64,000 nt of DNA, taken from assembly GCF_007558825.1 (NCBI RefSeq), contig NZ_VLTK01000001.1, forward strand, positions 186,001 to 250,000. The letters run 5' to 3'. The stretch is from Brevibacterium aurantiacum. Its GTDB lineage: Bacteria > Actinomycetota > Actinomycetes > Actinomycetales > Brevibacteriaceae. A program made the position numbers and the translations under genes. Position 1 is the first letter of the stretch. Each line of letters begins with the position of its first letter. The notes under the pieces are model-generated. The model saw nothing but the letters and a program-made list of their open reading frames with translations, did no database searches and was not told the DNA's origin. Positions 16,749 through 25,731 of this stretch are shown in pieces.

Positions 16749-18128
16749 TCAGCAGCCGCGCCCGACCAGTCGCGGCTTCGGGTTAAGTTCTTCCCCAGTC
16801 GCTGTCTCTTCCATGACCGTCAGCTGTTCGGTGGTCGTCATCGTCGTGGTCGGGGCCAGATCCGGCACGTCGAGGGCGCCGAGCACACTCGCCGCCGTGG
16901 CCGACCAGTCGAATCGGGCAGAGCGATCGGCGGCATGAAGTGCGAGTTCGCATCGCAGTTCGTCATCGAGGAGCATCCGCTCGAGAGCCATGGCCCAATG
17001 CCGAGGGTTATGATCGGCGATGAGCACGCCCGAATACCCGTGTTCGACGATGTCGGGCAGACCGCCCACCGCCGAGGCTATGGCGGGCAGGCCCGATGCC
17101 GAGGCTTCGGCCGCGACCAGTCCGAATGATTCGCTGCGTGAGGGGACGAGAAGGATGTCCGCCGCGCGGTAGTAGGTGACGAGTTCATGAGCGGGGACGG
17201 GACGTCGCACCTCGACGCTGGGTTCGGCGGCGATCGCTGAGTTCAGCTCGCGCAGGTACGACGAAGAACCAGTCGGAGCCTCTTGGCCCGAAACTGCGCC
17301 GAGGAGGATTCCACGCGTCCGAGACGCCAGGTGCGGGTTGTTCTCTCGCAGGCCGGAGATCGCATCGACGACGACGTCGGTTCCCTTGATGAACTGCATC
17401 CGCCCCACATAGAGGACGACGAATTCGTCTGGTGCAAGACCCAGAACTGTTCTGGCTTCGGCACGATCTCCTGGGGAGAACAGGTCGTGGTCGACGCCGG
17501 GCCTGGCCACCACTACGGCGTCGGCATCGGCGCCGAGCTCGTGGATGAGATCGCGACGCTCTGCCGGAGTGTTGGCCACGATCAGGTCCACCGCCGAGGC
17601 GATTCGCTCCTCTGCTTCCAAGCGCTGAGGCCGTTCGTGGCTGGTCTCTGAGTCGCGGTTCTTGACTGCGCCGATCGTGTGCATGCTCACGACGATTCGA
17701 GGACGCTCACCCGACCTGGTCGCGTCGTCGGCGACCGCCGACGGTGACTCCTGGGAGCGAAGCTCCTGAGCCCGCAGCGCCGCCTCGGCGGAGATCCAAT
17801 AGTGCGCCCAGATCACATTGGCTGAGGTGAAGCTCGGCTCGGCGAGGAGGAGCAGCACGAGTTCGTCGATGGCATCGGCAAGCTCGTCCTTGTTGGCCGC
17901 ATCGATCGGCAGCTGGTGGAGTCGGACGTTCTCAGCGATCTGCAGGGTGCCGGCGCGCCCGCCCAGGCCGTCAATACCGCTTGGGTCGGCAGTGAAGACG
18001 TCGACCACGTGGCCAGCTGCTGCCAATGCGCGCACCGACTGGTCGACGTAGACATTCATCCCACCGGCATCACCCTGGCCCGGCTGAGCCGCGGGCGAGG
18101 TGTGGAGTGAGAGAACGGATATGCGCAC
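16749..18128 (-). CDS. mshA: D-inositol-3-phosphate glycosyltransferase (mycothiol biosynthesis)
   Basis: A 459-residue GT4 enzyme that makes GlcNAc-inositol phosphate, the first mycothiol intermediate. The N-terminal donor/acceptor loop reads HTSPAAQPGQGDAGGMNVYV (residues 9-28), diagnostic for MshA. VLYVGRMQFIKGTDVV begins the second Rossmann domain. The nucleotide-sugar motif ESFGLVAAEASASGLP contains the EX7E glutamates. The GTG start lies six bases after a TAAACT box that overlaps the stop of the upstream gene, so mshA can have its own leaderless transcript. Confidence 0.95.
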   Translation of the reverse strand: MRISVLSLHTSPAAQPGQGDAGGMNVYVDQSVRALAAAGHVVDVFTADPSGIDGLGGRAGTLQIAENVRLHQLPIDAANKDELADAIDELVLLLLAEPSFTSANVIWAHYWISAEAALRAQELRSQESPSAVADDATRSGERPRIVVSMHTIGAVKNRDSETSHERPQRLEAEERIASAVDLIVANTPAERRDLIHELGADADAVVVARPGVDHDLFSPGDRAEARTVLGLAPDEFVVLYVGRMQFIKGTDVVVDAISGLRENNPHLASRTRGILLGAVSGQEAPTGSSSYLRELNSAIAAEPSVEVRRPVPAHELVTYYRAADILLVPSRSESFGLVAAEASASGLPAIASAVGGLPDIVEHGYSGVLIADHNPRHWAMALERMLLDDELRCELALHAADRSARFDWSATAASVLGALDVPDLAPTTTMTTTEQLTVMEETATGEELNPKPRLVGRGC

Positions 18129-18140
18129 TGTGACAGTTTA
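18126..18140 (-). promoter_or_regulatory. -10 box of leaderless mshA transcript
   Basis: On the minus strand TAAACT (complement of 18135-18140) is followed by six bases and the GTG start. It includes the stop codon of the preceding hydrolase gene. Confidence 0.55.
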
Positions 18141-18968
18141 GCCAAAGAACTCGCCGAGGATCCGGCGGACTTCGTGGCGCCCGCGCCACAGGATCGATCC
18201 CGCTGGCAGGACTTCCAAGTGGGCCTCGGGAATCGCGGCCGCAATAGCCTCGGCGACCTCGACCGGATGGGCAGGGTCATCCTCGTGGGTGAGCACGAGC
18301 GCTTCCCCCGGGAACCGAGCCAGAGCACTCAGCGGGTCATTGCCCGTGCTCACATCGCCTGCGCTCTCGTCGACTGCGATCTCAAGAGCCAAGCCGAGCC
18401 CGTCGGACATGTCCGTATTGACGAGATTCTCGGCCTTCGTCTTCGTCCAGGCTCTGGCCGGCAGGAGCTCGGCGACCTCGGTGGGTTCGCGAGAAAGCAT
18501 CAGGTCCGTGATGGACTCGACGTCACCGGCTGCCACCAGATCACGCAGTCCCTCCAGGTAGCCGCGGTTCGCATCGGCCACCTCGGCGGAGAATCCGGTG
18601 AATGATGCCGGAAGCACGAGCGCGACCTTCTCGAGGTTCCGGCTCGCCGGATGAGTGGTGCCGAGCAGTCTGAGGAGTCCGCCGGCGGACATGGATACGC
18701 CGAGGGCCTGCGTCGCCGAGGTGGACGTCAGGGCCCGTGCCAGCACCTCGGCGATGTGGCCGTAGTTCCACCCCGATCCAGGTGAGGGGCGTCCGCCGTG
18801 GCCGGGCAGGTGGACGAAATGCTTGGTGCCGGTGATGCCAGTGCCGAAGGGACGGGTGTCGCGGATTGCGCCGGCGAATCCGTGGCCGAAGAGCGTGTGG
18901 GGCTCACCGGTGCCGAAGGTGGCGATGTAGTCGGAATCTGGGCCCGGGAGGTTGAGGTCGTTTGTCAT
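18138..18968 (-). CDS. Alpha/beta-hydrolase
   Basis: A 276-residue cytoplasmic hydrolase. LFGHGFAG forms the oxyanion-hole region. GVSMSAGG (near residue 90) is the nucleophile elbow, with Ser where GxSxG has it but Ser instead of the last Gly. The late acid is probably in VLTHEDDPAHPVEV. The expected C-terminal catalytic His is probably in GRHEVRRIL. It lies just upstream of mshA on the same strand, 9 bases apart. The substrate is unknown. Two copies of the CGCCGAGGTGG motif fall in it. Confidence 0.75.
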   Translation of the reverse strand: MTNDLNLPGPDSDYIATFGTGEPHTLFGHGFAGAIRDTRPFGTGITGTKHFVHLPGHGGRPSPGSGWNYGHIAEVLARALTSTSATQALGVSMSAGGLLRLLGTTHPASRNLEKVALVLPASFTGFSAEVADANRGYLEGLRDLVAAGDVESITDLMLSREPTEVAELLPARAWTKTKAENLVNTDMSDGLGLALEIAVDESAGDVSTGNDPLSALARFPGEALVLTHEDDPAHPVEVAEAIAAAIPEAHLEVLPAGSILWRGRHEVRRILGEFFG

Positions 18969-18989
18969 CTGCGCGTGTTCGTCGCGGCC

Positions 18990-19319
18990 TCAGCGCCAGT
19001 GGTTCCGATTCTGTTTGCGATTGCGCGGGTCGATCGCCTTGATCTTCGGGCGGACGTCGGTGAGGTAGACGATGCCGGCGACGAGTGCGATCAGGTTGAG
19101 GAAGATGATGCGCATGCCCATGGGTGGAAGCGCGATGAGTGCGAGCGCGAGACCGACGCCGAGGAGGATGACCCAGAACTTCTTGCTCTGTTTGTCAACG
19201 GCGCGATAGTTCTCGTCCTTATAGCGGAGGCAGTCGATGAACGCCCACAGCTGGAGGCCGAAGGCCGCGACGGACAAGGCGAGAAAGACCATCTGCTGAA
19301 CGCCGGCAATTATTTCCAT
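18990..19319 (-). CDS. DUF2516-family membrane protein
   Basis: A 109-residue protein with three hydrophobic segments: MVFLALSVAAFGLQLWAFI, WVILLGVGLALALIALP and FLNLIALVAGIVYLTDVRP. The second half ends with a basic tail. The DVRPKIKAI ending is characteristic of actinobacterial DUF2516 proteins. TAGGGT followed by seven bases and the ATG suggests a leaderless start; an upstream start would add 12 residues. Function is unknown. Confidence 0.8.
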   Translation of the reverse strand: MEIIAGVQQMVFLALSVAAFGLQLWAFIDCLRYKDENYRAVDKQSKKFWVILLGVGLALALIALPPMGMRIIFLNLIALVAGIVYLTDVRPKIKAIDPRNRKQNRNHWR

Positions 19320-19438
19320 AGCATCTACCCTAGCAATCGCAGCTCTTCGGGGCACGGGGACGGCTCGGATCCTGGGCGAATCCTCATCGTCGGATCACCC
19401 TCCGCACATGAACCGCCTCAGCGCTGCGACGACACGGT

Positions 19439-19470
19439 GTTGAGGAAGTACGCCGTTGAGGAAGTCCGGC
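19439..19470. repeat. 16-bp tandem direct repeat
   Basis: GTTGAGGAAGTACGCC is followed immediately by GTTGAGGAAGTCCGGC, between DUF2516 and azlD. Confidence 0.8.
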
Positions 19471-19487
19471 GCTCTGCCCGTCACACG

Positions 19488-19516
19488 GTCAGACGCTGGC
19501 TGTCATCCAGTCTGAC
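19488..19516 (-). terminator. Likely azlD terminator
   Basis: GTCAGAC..TGG pairs with CCAGTCTGAC around a short loop, about 35 bases after the azlD stop on the minus strand; two unpaired bases, weak T-run. Confidence 0.55.
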
Positions 19517-19550
19517 TCTGACTGTCGCACCTGCGCACCATGGCCGGCGT

Positions 19551-19973
19551 TCACAGGACCCCTGTCATTCGGATGCCTGCGCAGACACCCATTCCCAGCA
19601 GCACACAGATGAGCATCGGCACTCGCAGGATCGCGGCCAGGACTCCCACGCCGACGCCGATGAGCCGTGCGGGGTCCGCGATGTCCTGACCATCGAAGAT
19701 CGCCGTCGTCGCGAAGACTGCACCGATGAGGACGACCGTCGCCCGATCCATCCACTTCGTCACCGTCGCCGTCGAGTCGCCTTCCGACTCCCCCGCGAGT
19801 TCTGCGGTGCCGTTCGGTCCTGTGGTGTCGTATGCCCCCGCCGAGGCGCGCGCGAGCTGTCGGCGTCTGCCCTTCGTTGCGATCGCCGCACCGAGCTTCA
19901 CACCGGCGAAGCGCATGGCATAGGTTCCGATGCTCAGCGCGGCGAGTGCGATGAGAAAACTGACCGGACTCAT
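19551..19973 (-). CDS. azlD: AzlD-family branched-chain amino-acid exporter subunit
   Basis: A 140-residue membrane protein with four hydrophobic segments, starting MSPVSFLIALAALSIGTYAM and including RATVVLIGAVFATTAIFDG and VGVLAAILRVPMLICVLLGM. AzlD is the small partner of AzlC in branched-chain amino-acid efflux. A hydrophilic insertion (residues 36-74) is longer than in typical AzlD of about 105 residues. The start overlaps the azlC stop by four bases. Confidence 0.88.
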   Translation of the reverse strand: MSPVSFLIALAALSIGTYAMRFAGVKLGAAIATKGRRRQLARASAGAYDTTGPNGTAELAGESEGDSTATVTKWMDRATVVLIGAVFATTAIFDGQDIADPARLIGVGVGVLAAILRVPMLICVLLGMGVCAGIRMTGVL

Positions 19974-20746
19974 CGGCTTCCCTCCTGTCGATCGAGATCG
20001 TCAGCATCGCTGCGAACGCCAGCGTCACTGCGATCAGTCTGGGCGGTACGCCTCCTGATGACTGCCTTGATCGACCAGCCGGCTGCCACGAACACGAATA
20101 CCGACAGAGAGGTCACGGCTCCGAGTCCGAGCGGCAGGAGCGGAGTGAGGAGGACCGAGATGAGGATTCCGACGACCGTGAGCGACAGCGTGGTCCTGCT
20201 CTTCAGATCGCCGCGGATGAGGCAGAAGAGGATGATGGGGAAGGCCGCATCGAGGCCGAGGAGATCGGCGTCGATGACGCTGCCGAGCCACTGGCCGAGC
20301 ATGGCCCCGCTCGGCCACATCAGTGCGATTGCCGCACCCATGAGAAGGAATGCATGCCACCGTGCCCGGTCGGTGCTGACCGTTCGCGATACGGCGATAG
20401 ATTCGTCGTTGATCCAGTGCGCCGCGATGAGTGCGCGCCAGTCCTGCGGGAAGAACGGCCCAACGGCCATGCCGAAGGCGAAGTTCCGTGAGTTGACCAG
20501 CAGGCCCGCCAACACTGCAAGGACCGGCGCTCCGCCTGCTGCGATCACGCCGACGAAGGTGAATTCCGCTGCACCGCCGAGGGCGAACATCGCCAGCAGC
20601 AGCGTCTGCCACCACGGGAATCCGGACACCGCGGAGATGGCCCCGTAGGACAGGGCGACCGCGATGATCGTGATCGTGACGATGACGACGTCACGATAGG
20701 TCGAGCCCGGAAGGACCCGATCTATCGTGCGAAACACAGAACTCAT
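19970..20746 (-). CDS. azlC: AzlC-family branched-chain amino-acid exporter subunit
   Basis: A 258-residue membrane protein with the AzlC signature region GGAPVLAVLAGLLVNSRNFAFGMAVGP around residues 68-95, plus seven to eight hydrophobic segments. With AzlD it forms an exporter for leucine, isoleucine, valine or analogues. It is divergent from an XRE-cupin regulator across 65 bases, the standard arrangement for local control. A TATATA box stands just before the ATG. Confidence 0.9.
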   Translation of the reverse strand: MSSVFRTIDRVLPGSTYRDVVIVTITIIAVALSYGAISAVSGFPWWQTLLLAMFALGGAAEFTFVGVIAAGGAPVLAVLAGLLVNSRNFAFGMAVGPFFPQDWRALIAAHWINDESIAVSRTVSTDRARWHAFLLMGAAIALMWPSGAMLGQWLGSVIDADLLGLDAAFPIILFCLIRGDLKSRTTLSLTVVGILISVLLTPLLPLGLGAVTSLSVFVFVAAGWSIKAVIRRRTAQTDRSDAGVRSDADDLDRQEGSR

Positions 20747-20811
20747 GTTCTATATAGTGCACACTCACAAATCGTTCGTCAACCGGAACGTTGGGTCGCT
20801 ATAGTGAACTT
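20747..20811. promoter_or_regulatory. Divergent azlC/regulator control region
   Basis: TATAGT (20800-20805) lies six bases before the regulator ATG, a leaderless promoter. TATAGTGCAC (20753) and TATAGTGAAC (20800) are direct repeats placed next to each gene start and may be operator sites. Confidence 0.5.
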
Positions 20812-21414
20812 ATGAGTTCTCAACCACGAGATGAGGCACCCACCGGATCCAGTGAGCCGTCGGCTGGCCCGACGCCGCGTGAGCAGATCGCAATCGCAAT
20901 CAGACGAGAGCGGATGCGCGCGAACCTCTCGCTGTCCGAAGTCGCCCGTCGAGCGGGGATCGGAAAATCGACCATGTCCGGGCTGGAGGCTGGCACCGGC
21001 AATCCCAGTGTCGAGACGATGTGGGCCCTGGCATCCGCGCTCGACATCCCACTGGCCAGACTGCTCGATCCCCCGCAGCACGAAGTCGCACTCCTGCATG
21101 CCAAGGATCTGCCCAGCCTGCCGTCGAACACCGCGAACTATGCGGCGACCCTGCTCTCAGCATCGCCGGCGAATGCGCGGCGCGATGTCTATTTCATTCA
21201 GGCCGAACCGGGTCAGCCGCGAATCTCACAGCCGCACCCTGTCGGCACTATCGAGCATGTGATCCTGGGGCAGGGGGCGGCACGCATCGAGGTGCTCGGA
21301 CAGTCCTACGAGCTTCACGTCGGCGACTACCTGACCTACCCGGGTGACCAGCCGCACGAGTTCACGGCGCTCAGACCGGAGACGACTGTCGTCTTCATCG
21401 TCGAGAGCCGCTGA
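20812..21414 (+). CDS. XRE-family regulator with C-terminal cupin domain, next to azlCD
   Basis: A 200-residue protein. The helix-turn-helix (AIRRERMRANLSLSEVARRAGIGKSTMSGLEAGTGNPSVETM) spans about residues 25-75. A cupin fold occupies the last 90 (QPHPVGTIEHVILGQGAARIE, then VGDYLTYPGDQPHEF with a His). Such proteins sense small molecules and repress neighbouring transport genes. It is divergent from azlC, so branched-chain amino-acid export is the likely regulon. The start lies six bases after the -10 box and lacks a ribosome site. Confidence 0.88.
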   Translation: MSSQPRDEAPTGSSEPSAGPTPREQIAIAIRRERMRANLSLSEVARRAGIGKSTMSGLEAGTGNPSVETMWALASALDIPLARLLDPPQHEVALLHAKDLPSLPSNTANYAATLLSASPANARRDVYFIQAEPGQPRISQPHPVGTIEHVILGQGAARIEVLGQSYELHVGDYLTYPGDQPHEFTALRPETTVVFIVESR

Positions 21415-21428
21415 GGTCCGCGACTTAA

Positions 21429-22577
21429 TCACTCCGCGGGCGGTTCGTCCGTATCTCGCGTGTCTTCACTGAGCGAGGGAAGTCGGTTCTGGGCGGCCTC
21501 GTTGGTCAGCCCGCAGGCTTCGAGGAGGTCTACCGCGACAGGACGCAGCAGCAGCACGAGGGATTCGTCGTGGATATCCCAGCTCTCCTCCGCACGGGGA
21601 TCAAGACTGGAAGCGGCCTCGGCCAGCGCAGCTTCTGCCAGTGCCCGATCGGTCCCTCTGCGCAGCGCGACTTCGAGCTTCTTCGACCCTTCGGACAGCG
21701 AATCCACGTAGCCGGCGATGATCGGCTTCTCCGCACCGAATTCGGTGATGCCTACGACCCTGCGAGCGATGACGCGAATGGTGCGCATGGCACGATCGGC
21801 ATGGGTGTGTGCACGGGACAGCCTGGTCACCTCGGCGGAATGACGCCTGCCTCTGGCATTGATCTTCGCCGCTTCCCTCGAGATCTTGAGCGAGGAACCC
21901 CAGGAATCGATGATGTCCTGGGTCTCTCGAGCCCGTGTCAGTGCCCGTTTTGCGAGTGCGACGTCGGAGTCCTGCAACGCCCGCGCCATCATCTGCAGGA
22001 CTGCGCTGATCTCGTCGAGCATGCTCGCGGCAAGACCACGCGGGACCTTGCGGGCATCGCGCGGAAGGATGAGGGCGAGAAGGATCGCACACACGGATCC
22101 GGTGAGGGCATCGAGGGTGCGGGGAAACGGCAGGGTGGTGGCGGTGGCAGGGACCACGACGACGTAGACGGATTGGACGGCGATCTGGGTGATGAAGATA
22201 CCACCGGAATTCAGCATCGTGCCGATGAAGAGGCCGATGGCAAGCGTCAGTGTGAGCTGCCAGATCCCTGTGCCGTAGACGTTGACGAGGAGCTCACCCA
22301 CGAGCACGCCGAAGGTCGCACCGAAACCGATCTCCATGGCTCGGCGCAGACGACGGTCGGCGACCGGTCCGATGCCGACGGCAGAGGCGACGGCTGCGAG
22401 GAACGGATATGGGTGGCCGAGGACATAGACGCAGAAGGCATAGGCCGCGGTGGCGGCGATCGGGATCTGGATCAGCTGCCCGGCGTTGGCCTGCACACGC
22501 TTGAGACCCATCCGAGATCGATGCACCAGAGTGTTGAAGGCGCGCTGGGGCAGTTCTCTGACCTCGGGCTTCGCCAT
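21429..22577 (-). CDS. FUSC/aromatic-acid-exporter-like membrane protein
   Basis: A 382-residue protein. The N-terminal half has about six hydrophobic segments in the FUSC pattern (AATAAYAFCVYVLGHPYPFLAAVASAVG; FGATFGVLVGELLVNVYG; VQSVYVVVVPATA; LTGSVCAILLALILPRDAR). The C-terminal half is helical and soluble, with many Arg and Ala. FUSC proteins export aromatic acids or similar compounds. AAGGGAG stands four bases before the chosen ATG; an ATG 18 codons earlier lacks a ribosome site. It converges with the XRE-cupin gene, 14 bases apart. Confidence 0.82.
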   Translation of the reverse strand: MAKPEVRELPQRAFNTLVHRSRMGLKRVQANAGQLIQIPIAATAAYAFCVYVLGHPYPFLAAVASAVGIGPVADRRLRRAMEIGFGATFGVLVGELLVNVYGTGIWQLTLTLAIGLFIGTMLNSGGIFITQIAVQSVYVVVVPATATTLPFPRTLDALTGSVCAILLALILPRDARKVPRGLAASMLDEISAVLQMMARALQDSDVALAKRALTRARETQDIIDSWGSSLKISREAAKINARGRRHSAEVTRLSRAHTHADRAMRTIRVIARRVVGITEFGAEKPIIAGYVDSLSEGSKKLEVALRRGTDRALAEAALAEAASSLDPRAEESWDIHDESLVLLLRPVAVDLLEACGLTNEAAQNRLPSLSEDTRDTDEPPAE

Positions 22578-22633
22578 CAGACTCCCTTCGTGCTCGCCTT
22601 CGCTGTACCCAGCGTACCGGAATTGTGACATGC

Positions 22634-22660
22634 TAAAGTCTGTGCGCCGAGGAGGCTATG
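22634..22660 (+). promoter_or_regulatory. Promoter -10 and ribosome site of pepN
   Basis: Extended -10 TGCTAAAGT (TAAAGT at 22634-22639) and GGAGG at 22651-22655, six bases before the second of two close ATGs. Confidence 0.5.
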
Positions 22661-22661
22661 A

Positions 22662-25460
22662 ATGACAACCAACCTGACCCGAGATGAAGCGCAGAGCCGC
22701 ACTCAAGTGCTCGATGTCTCGACTTACACCGTCGACATCGACGTCAGCAATGCTGAGACCGGAGCTCCGACGTACCTCTCCCGTACCGTCGTCGAGTTCA
22801 CCGCCCGAACCGAGTGCCGCACATTCATCGACCTGATCGCAGACACGGTCACATTCGCCGAGATCAATGATGAGATCCTCGACCCCGCCGAGGTGTTCGA
22901 CGGCGCACGCGTGGGACTGCCCATCCGCGCGGGGAAGAACACCCTGACAATCGAGGCGCAGGCCTACTACTCCACCTCGGGAGAAGGACTGCACCGCTTC
23001 ACCGACCCTGCCGACGGCAAGGTCTACCTCTACACTCAGTACGAACCGACCGATGCCCGCCGCGTGTTTGCGAACTTCGACCAGCCAGATCTTAAGGCAG
23101 AGTTCATCTTCAACGTGACGGCCCCCGAACACTTCCAGGTTCTGTCGAACCGCCCCGAGACGAGTCGCGGACCGAGCCAGGAGGCGAGCCAGGGTTCTGT
23201 CGATATTGACTCCCCTGCGATCACTCATCATTTCGCTCCGACGCTGCGACAGTCGAGCTACATCACGTGCATCACCGCGGGCCCCTACGAGGGCGCAACC
23301 GACCACTGGACGGATCCATCGACCGGTGAGGTCGTGCAGTTGGGAGCATGGACGCGCGCCAGCCTCGTCGACCACCTCGACGCATCGGATATCTTCTCGA
23401 TCACGAAGGCCGGGCTGGACTTCTTCACTGGCGAATTCGATTATCCGTATCCGTGGGGCAAATACGATCAGATCTTCGTTCCGGAGTACAACCTCGGCGC
23501 CATGGAGAATCCGGGACTGGTCACGTTCACCGACAGTCTGATCTTCCGGGACAAGGTCACCGACGCGAACTACGAGTCGCGGGCGAACGTGATCCTGCAC
23601 GAGATGGCACACATGTGGTTCGGCGACCTGGTGACCATGAAGTGGTGGGACGACCTGTGGCTCAAGGAGTCGTTCGCCGACTACATGGGTGGGCTGGCAC
23701 TGGCCGAGGCGACCCGATTCACCGAAGGCTGGGTGACCTTCGCACTGCGTCGCAAGGCGTGGGCGTACACGCAGGACCTCTATCCGACCACGCACCCGAT
23801 CGTCGCCGACATCCCCGACGTCGAGGCCGCGAAGCTCAACTTCGACGGCATCACCTACGCCAAGGGTGCGTCCGTGCTCAAGCAGCTCGTGGCCTTCGTC
23901 GGCCGGGAGGCGTTCTTCGCCGGCTCGCGCCTGTACTTCAAGCGCTTCGACTACCGCAATACCGAGCTCGCCGACTTCCTCGAATGCCTCGCCGAGGCGG
24001 CCCCTGACCGGGACATCGTCAGCTGGGCCAGTGCATGGCTGGGCACCTCCGGAGTCTCCGAACTGTCGTTGGAACTGACGACATCCGACGATGCCCCATC
24101 GTCTGCGCGGGGCTCAGCACGAGCAAGCATCACCAGCGCGAAGATCACTCAAGCCGATTCGGCTCGCGGTGCCGAGCTGCTGCGTCCGCACACGCTCGAG
24201 ATCGCCACGTTGGGACGAAAGGGACGCAAACTGGTCCCGATCGATTCCTTCTCCTTCGACTTCTCCACCCGGTCAGCTGAGGTGGAGCAGCTCGCTGGAC
24301 GCACCCTCGGCGATATCACGCTGGTGAACTATTCCGATCACGACTATGCGCGCGTGCGCTTGGATCCGGCATCGACGGAGGCCGCGATCAGGTCGGTGTC
24401 CCGGATCGCGGATCCGCTTTCACGGGCATTGGTGTGGTCAGCCTTGGAAAATGCTGTTCGCGATGGCCTCCTTCCCGTGCAGCGATATCTCACGGCCTAT
24501 GCCCGGAGCTTGGGCAAGGAGAGCCATGCCGGCATCATGGCCGGGCTGAGCCAGACGGCGCTGACCTGCCTGGACCAGTGGGTCTCGGCGAGAAACTTCG
24601 AGACCGCAATCACCGGGCTGTTGGGCGCTGCTCTTGACGCATTGGCAACCGCCAGGTCAGGCTCGGACGCTCAGCTTCATCTGGCGAATCTGGTTCTTGC
24701 TCTCACCTCGCGCACTGCGCGTTGCTTTGGGGCAAGTGCCGCGATCGCGATGGGCCGCAGCTTCGCGTCGCAGATCCTCGCTGTTCCCGTCGGCGAAGAA
24801 ATCGACCATCTGACCTCGAGCGCACCGCCTGAGCCTGTTGGGTCTGGGACCTCCGGGAGTGAGCCTGTTGGGTCTGGGACTTCCGGGCCTGGATCTGATG
24901 CTCCGGACCACGCTGCGGCGTCTCTGCCGTTCAAGGGACTGCTCAATGATCATGCTCTGCGGTGGAATGCTCTGACCGCGCTCGTGTGCCTGGGGTGGGC
25001 CGACCAGACCGACATCGCGCGAGAGAACCAGTCAGATCCCAGCTCATCGGGCCGCCTCCATGCCGAGACTGCAAGTGCGGCCATGCCGCTGCCGATCGTG
25101 AAGATCCGCGCATGGGAGGTCATCAACGAGGCGTCGGCGCTGAGCAACGATGTGCTCACGGCCATCATCTCCGGTTTTGTGGCCCCCACGTCGATGCCGC
25201 TCATCGAAAACTATGTCGATGAGTACTTCTCGCGACTTGCCGGCTTCTGGGCCGACAATTCGATCGAGATCGCCAGGCGCCTGGTCCTCGGGCTCTACCC
25301 TCGTTGGTCGGTTGACGAAGAGGCCGCGGTCGAGAAGACCGATGCCTGGTTGGCCGCGCACAGCGATGCTCCGGCGGCGCTGCGTCGGCTGCTCATCGAA
25401 CGCCGCGATGATCTGGCTCGGGCGATCTATCTCAAGTCGACCCAGAGCTCACGCCACTGA
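22662..25460 (+). CDS. pepN: Aminopeptidase N (M1 zinc metallopeptidase)
   Basis: A 932-residue enzyme that removes N-terminal residues from peptides in the cytoplasm. The exopeptidase motif GAMEN lies at 279-283. The zinc site HEMAH is at 313-317 with the distal Glu in WLKESFADYMGG. The long C-terminal helical ERAP1-like domain follows residue 500. A Pro/Gly/Ser insertion near residues 720-745 is made by a 30-base tandem repeat and probably forms a disordered loop. GGAGG precedes the ATG. The convergent NlpC gene is separated by a strong hairpin. Confidence 0.95.
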   Translation: MTTNLTRDEAQSRTQVLDVSTYTVDIDVSNAETGAPTYLSRTVVEFTARTECRTFIDLIADTVTFAEINDEILDPAEVFDGARVGLPIRAGKNTLTIEAQAYYSTSGEGLHRFTDPADGKVYLYTQYEPTDARRVFANFDQPDLKAEFIFNVTAPEHFQVLSNRPETSRGPSQEASQGSVDIDSPAITHHFAPTLRQSSYITCITAGPYEGATDHWTDPSTGEVVQLGAWTRASLVDHLDASDIFSITKAGLDFFTGEFDYPYPWGKYDQIFVPEYNLGAMENPGLVTFTDSLIFRDKVTDANYESRANVILHEMAHMWFGDLVTMKWWDDLWLKESFADYMGGLALAEATRFTEGWVTFALRRKAWAYTQDLYPTTHPIVADIPDVEAAKLNFDGITYAKGASVLKQLVAFVGREAFFAGSRLYFKRFDYRNTELADFLECLAEAAPDRDIVSWASAWLGTSGVSELSLELTTSDDAPSSARGSARASITSAKITQADSARGAELLRPHTLEIATLGRKGRKLVPIDSFSFDFSTRSAEVEQLAGRTLGDITLVNYSDHDYARVRLDPASTEAAIRSVSRIADPLSRALVWSALENAVRDGLLPVQRYLTAYARSLGKESHAGIMAGLSQTALTCLDQWVSARNFETAITGLLGAALDALATARSGSDAQLHLANLVLALTSRTARCFGASAAIAMGRSFASQILAVPVGEEIDHLTSSAPPEPVGSGTSGSEPVGSGTSGPGSDAPDHAAASLPFKGLLNDHALRWNALTALVCLGWADQTDIARENQSDPSSSGRLHAETASAAMPLPIVKIRAWEVINEASALSNDVLTAIISGFVAPTSMPLIENYVDEYFSRLAGFWADNSIEIARRLVLGLYPRWSVDEEAAVEKTDAWLAAHSDAPAALRRLLIERRDDLARAIYLKSTQSSRH
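24831..24890. repeat. 30-bp tandem repeat inside pepN
   Basis: GAGCCTGTTGGGTCTGGGAC occurs at 24831 and 24861. The repeat encodes two EPVGSGTSG units and keeps the frame. Confidence 0.85.
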
Positions 25461-25598
25461 CCTGTCCCCTCAAGTGGGCCCGTCTGTCTCTTCGGCGGGC
25501 CACCTGGCGACTCAGCAGACCTGGTCAGGCGGCTGATGCCGCTCAACTGGCGCCAGGACTCCTGAATCTGCCGCAGCGATCGGGCAGGTGTATGACGA

Positions 25599-25653
25599 GA
25601 CAGAGCGAAGGCCGATTCCCCGTTTCATGTGGGGCTTCGGCCTTCGCTCTGTC
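25599..25653. terminator. Strong bidirectional terminator between pepN and NlpC/P60 gene
   Basis: Perfect 17-base stem (GACAGAGCGAAGGCCGA with its complement) with an inner CCCC/GGGG pairing around GTTTCATGT. It serves two convergent genes. Confidence 0.8.
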
Positions 25654-25731
25654 GTGGGACGTCAACGCTTGCCACCTCGACGCTTGCGACATCAATGTCG
25701 GCCGGAATCGGCCAACCGCTCAATATCGCGC

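Noticed and set aside
18798-20648. A 616-codon plus-strand frame
   Set aside because: It lies opposite the hydrolase, DUF2516 and azlCD genes, all of which have clear families; the frame itself is His/Arg/Ser-rich noise.
24831-24890. Mobile-element insertion in pepN
   Set aside because: The extra sequence is a 30-base tandem repeat that keeps the frame; there are no inverted ends or target duplication.
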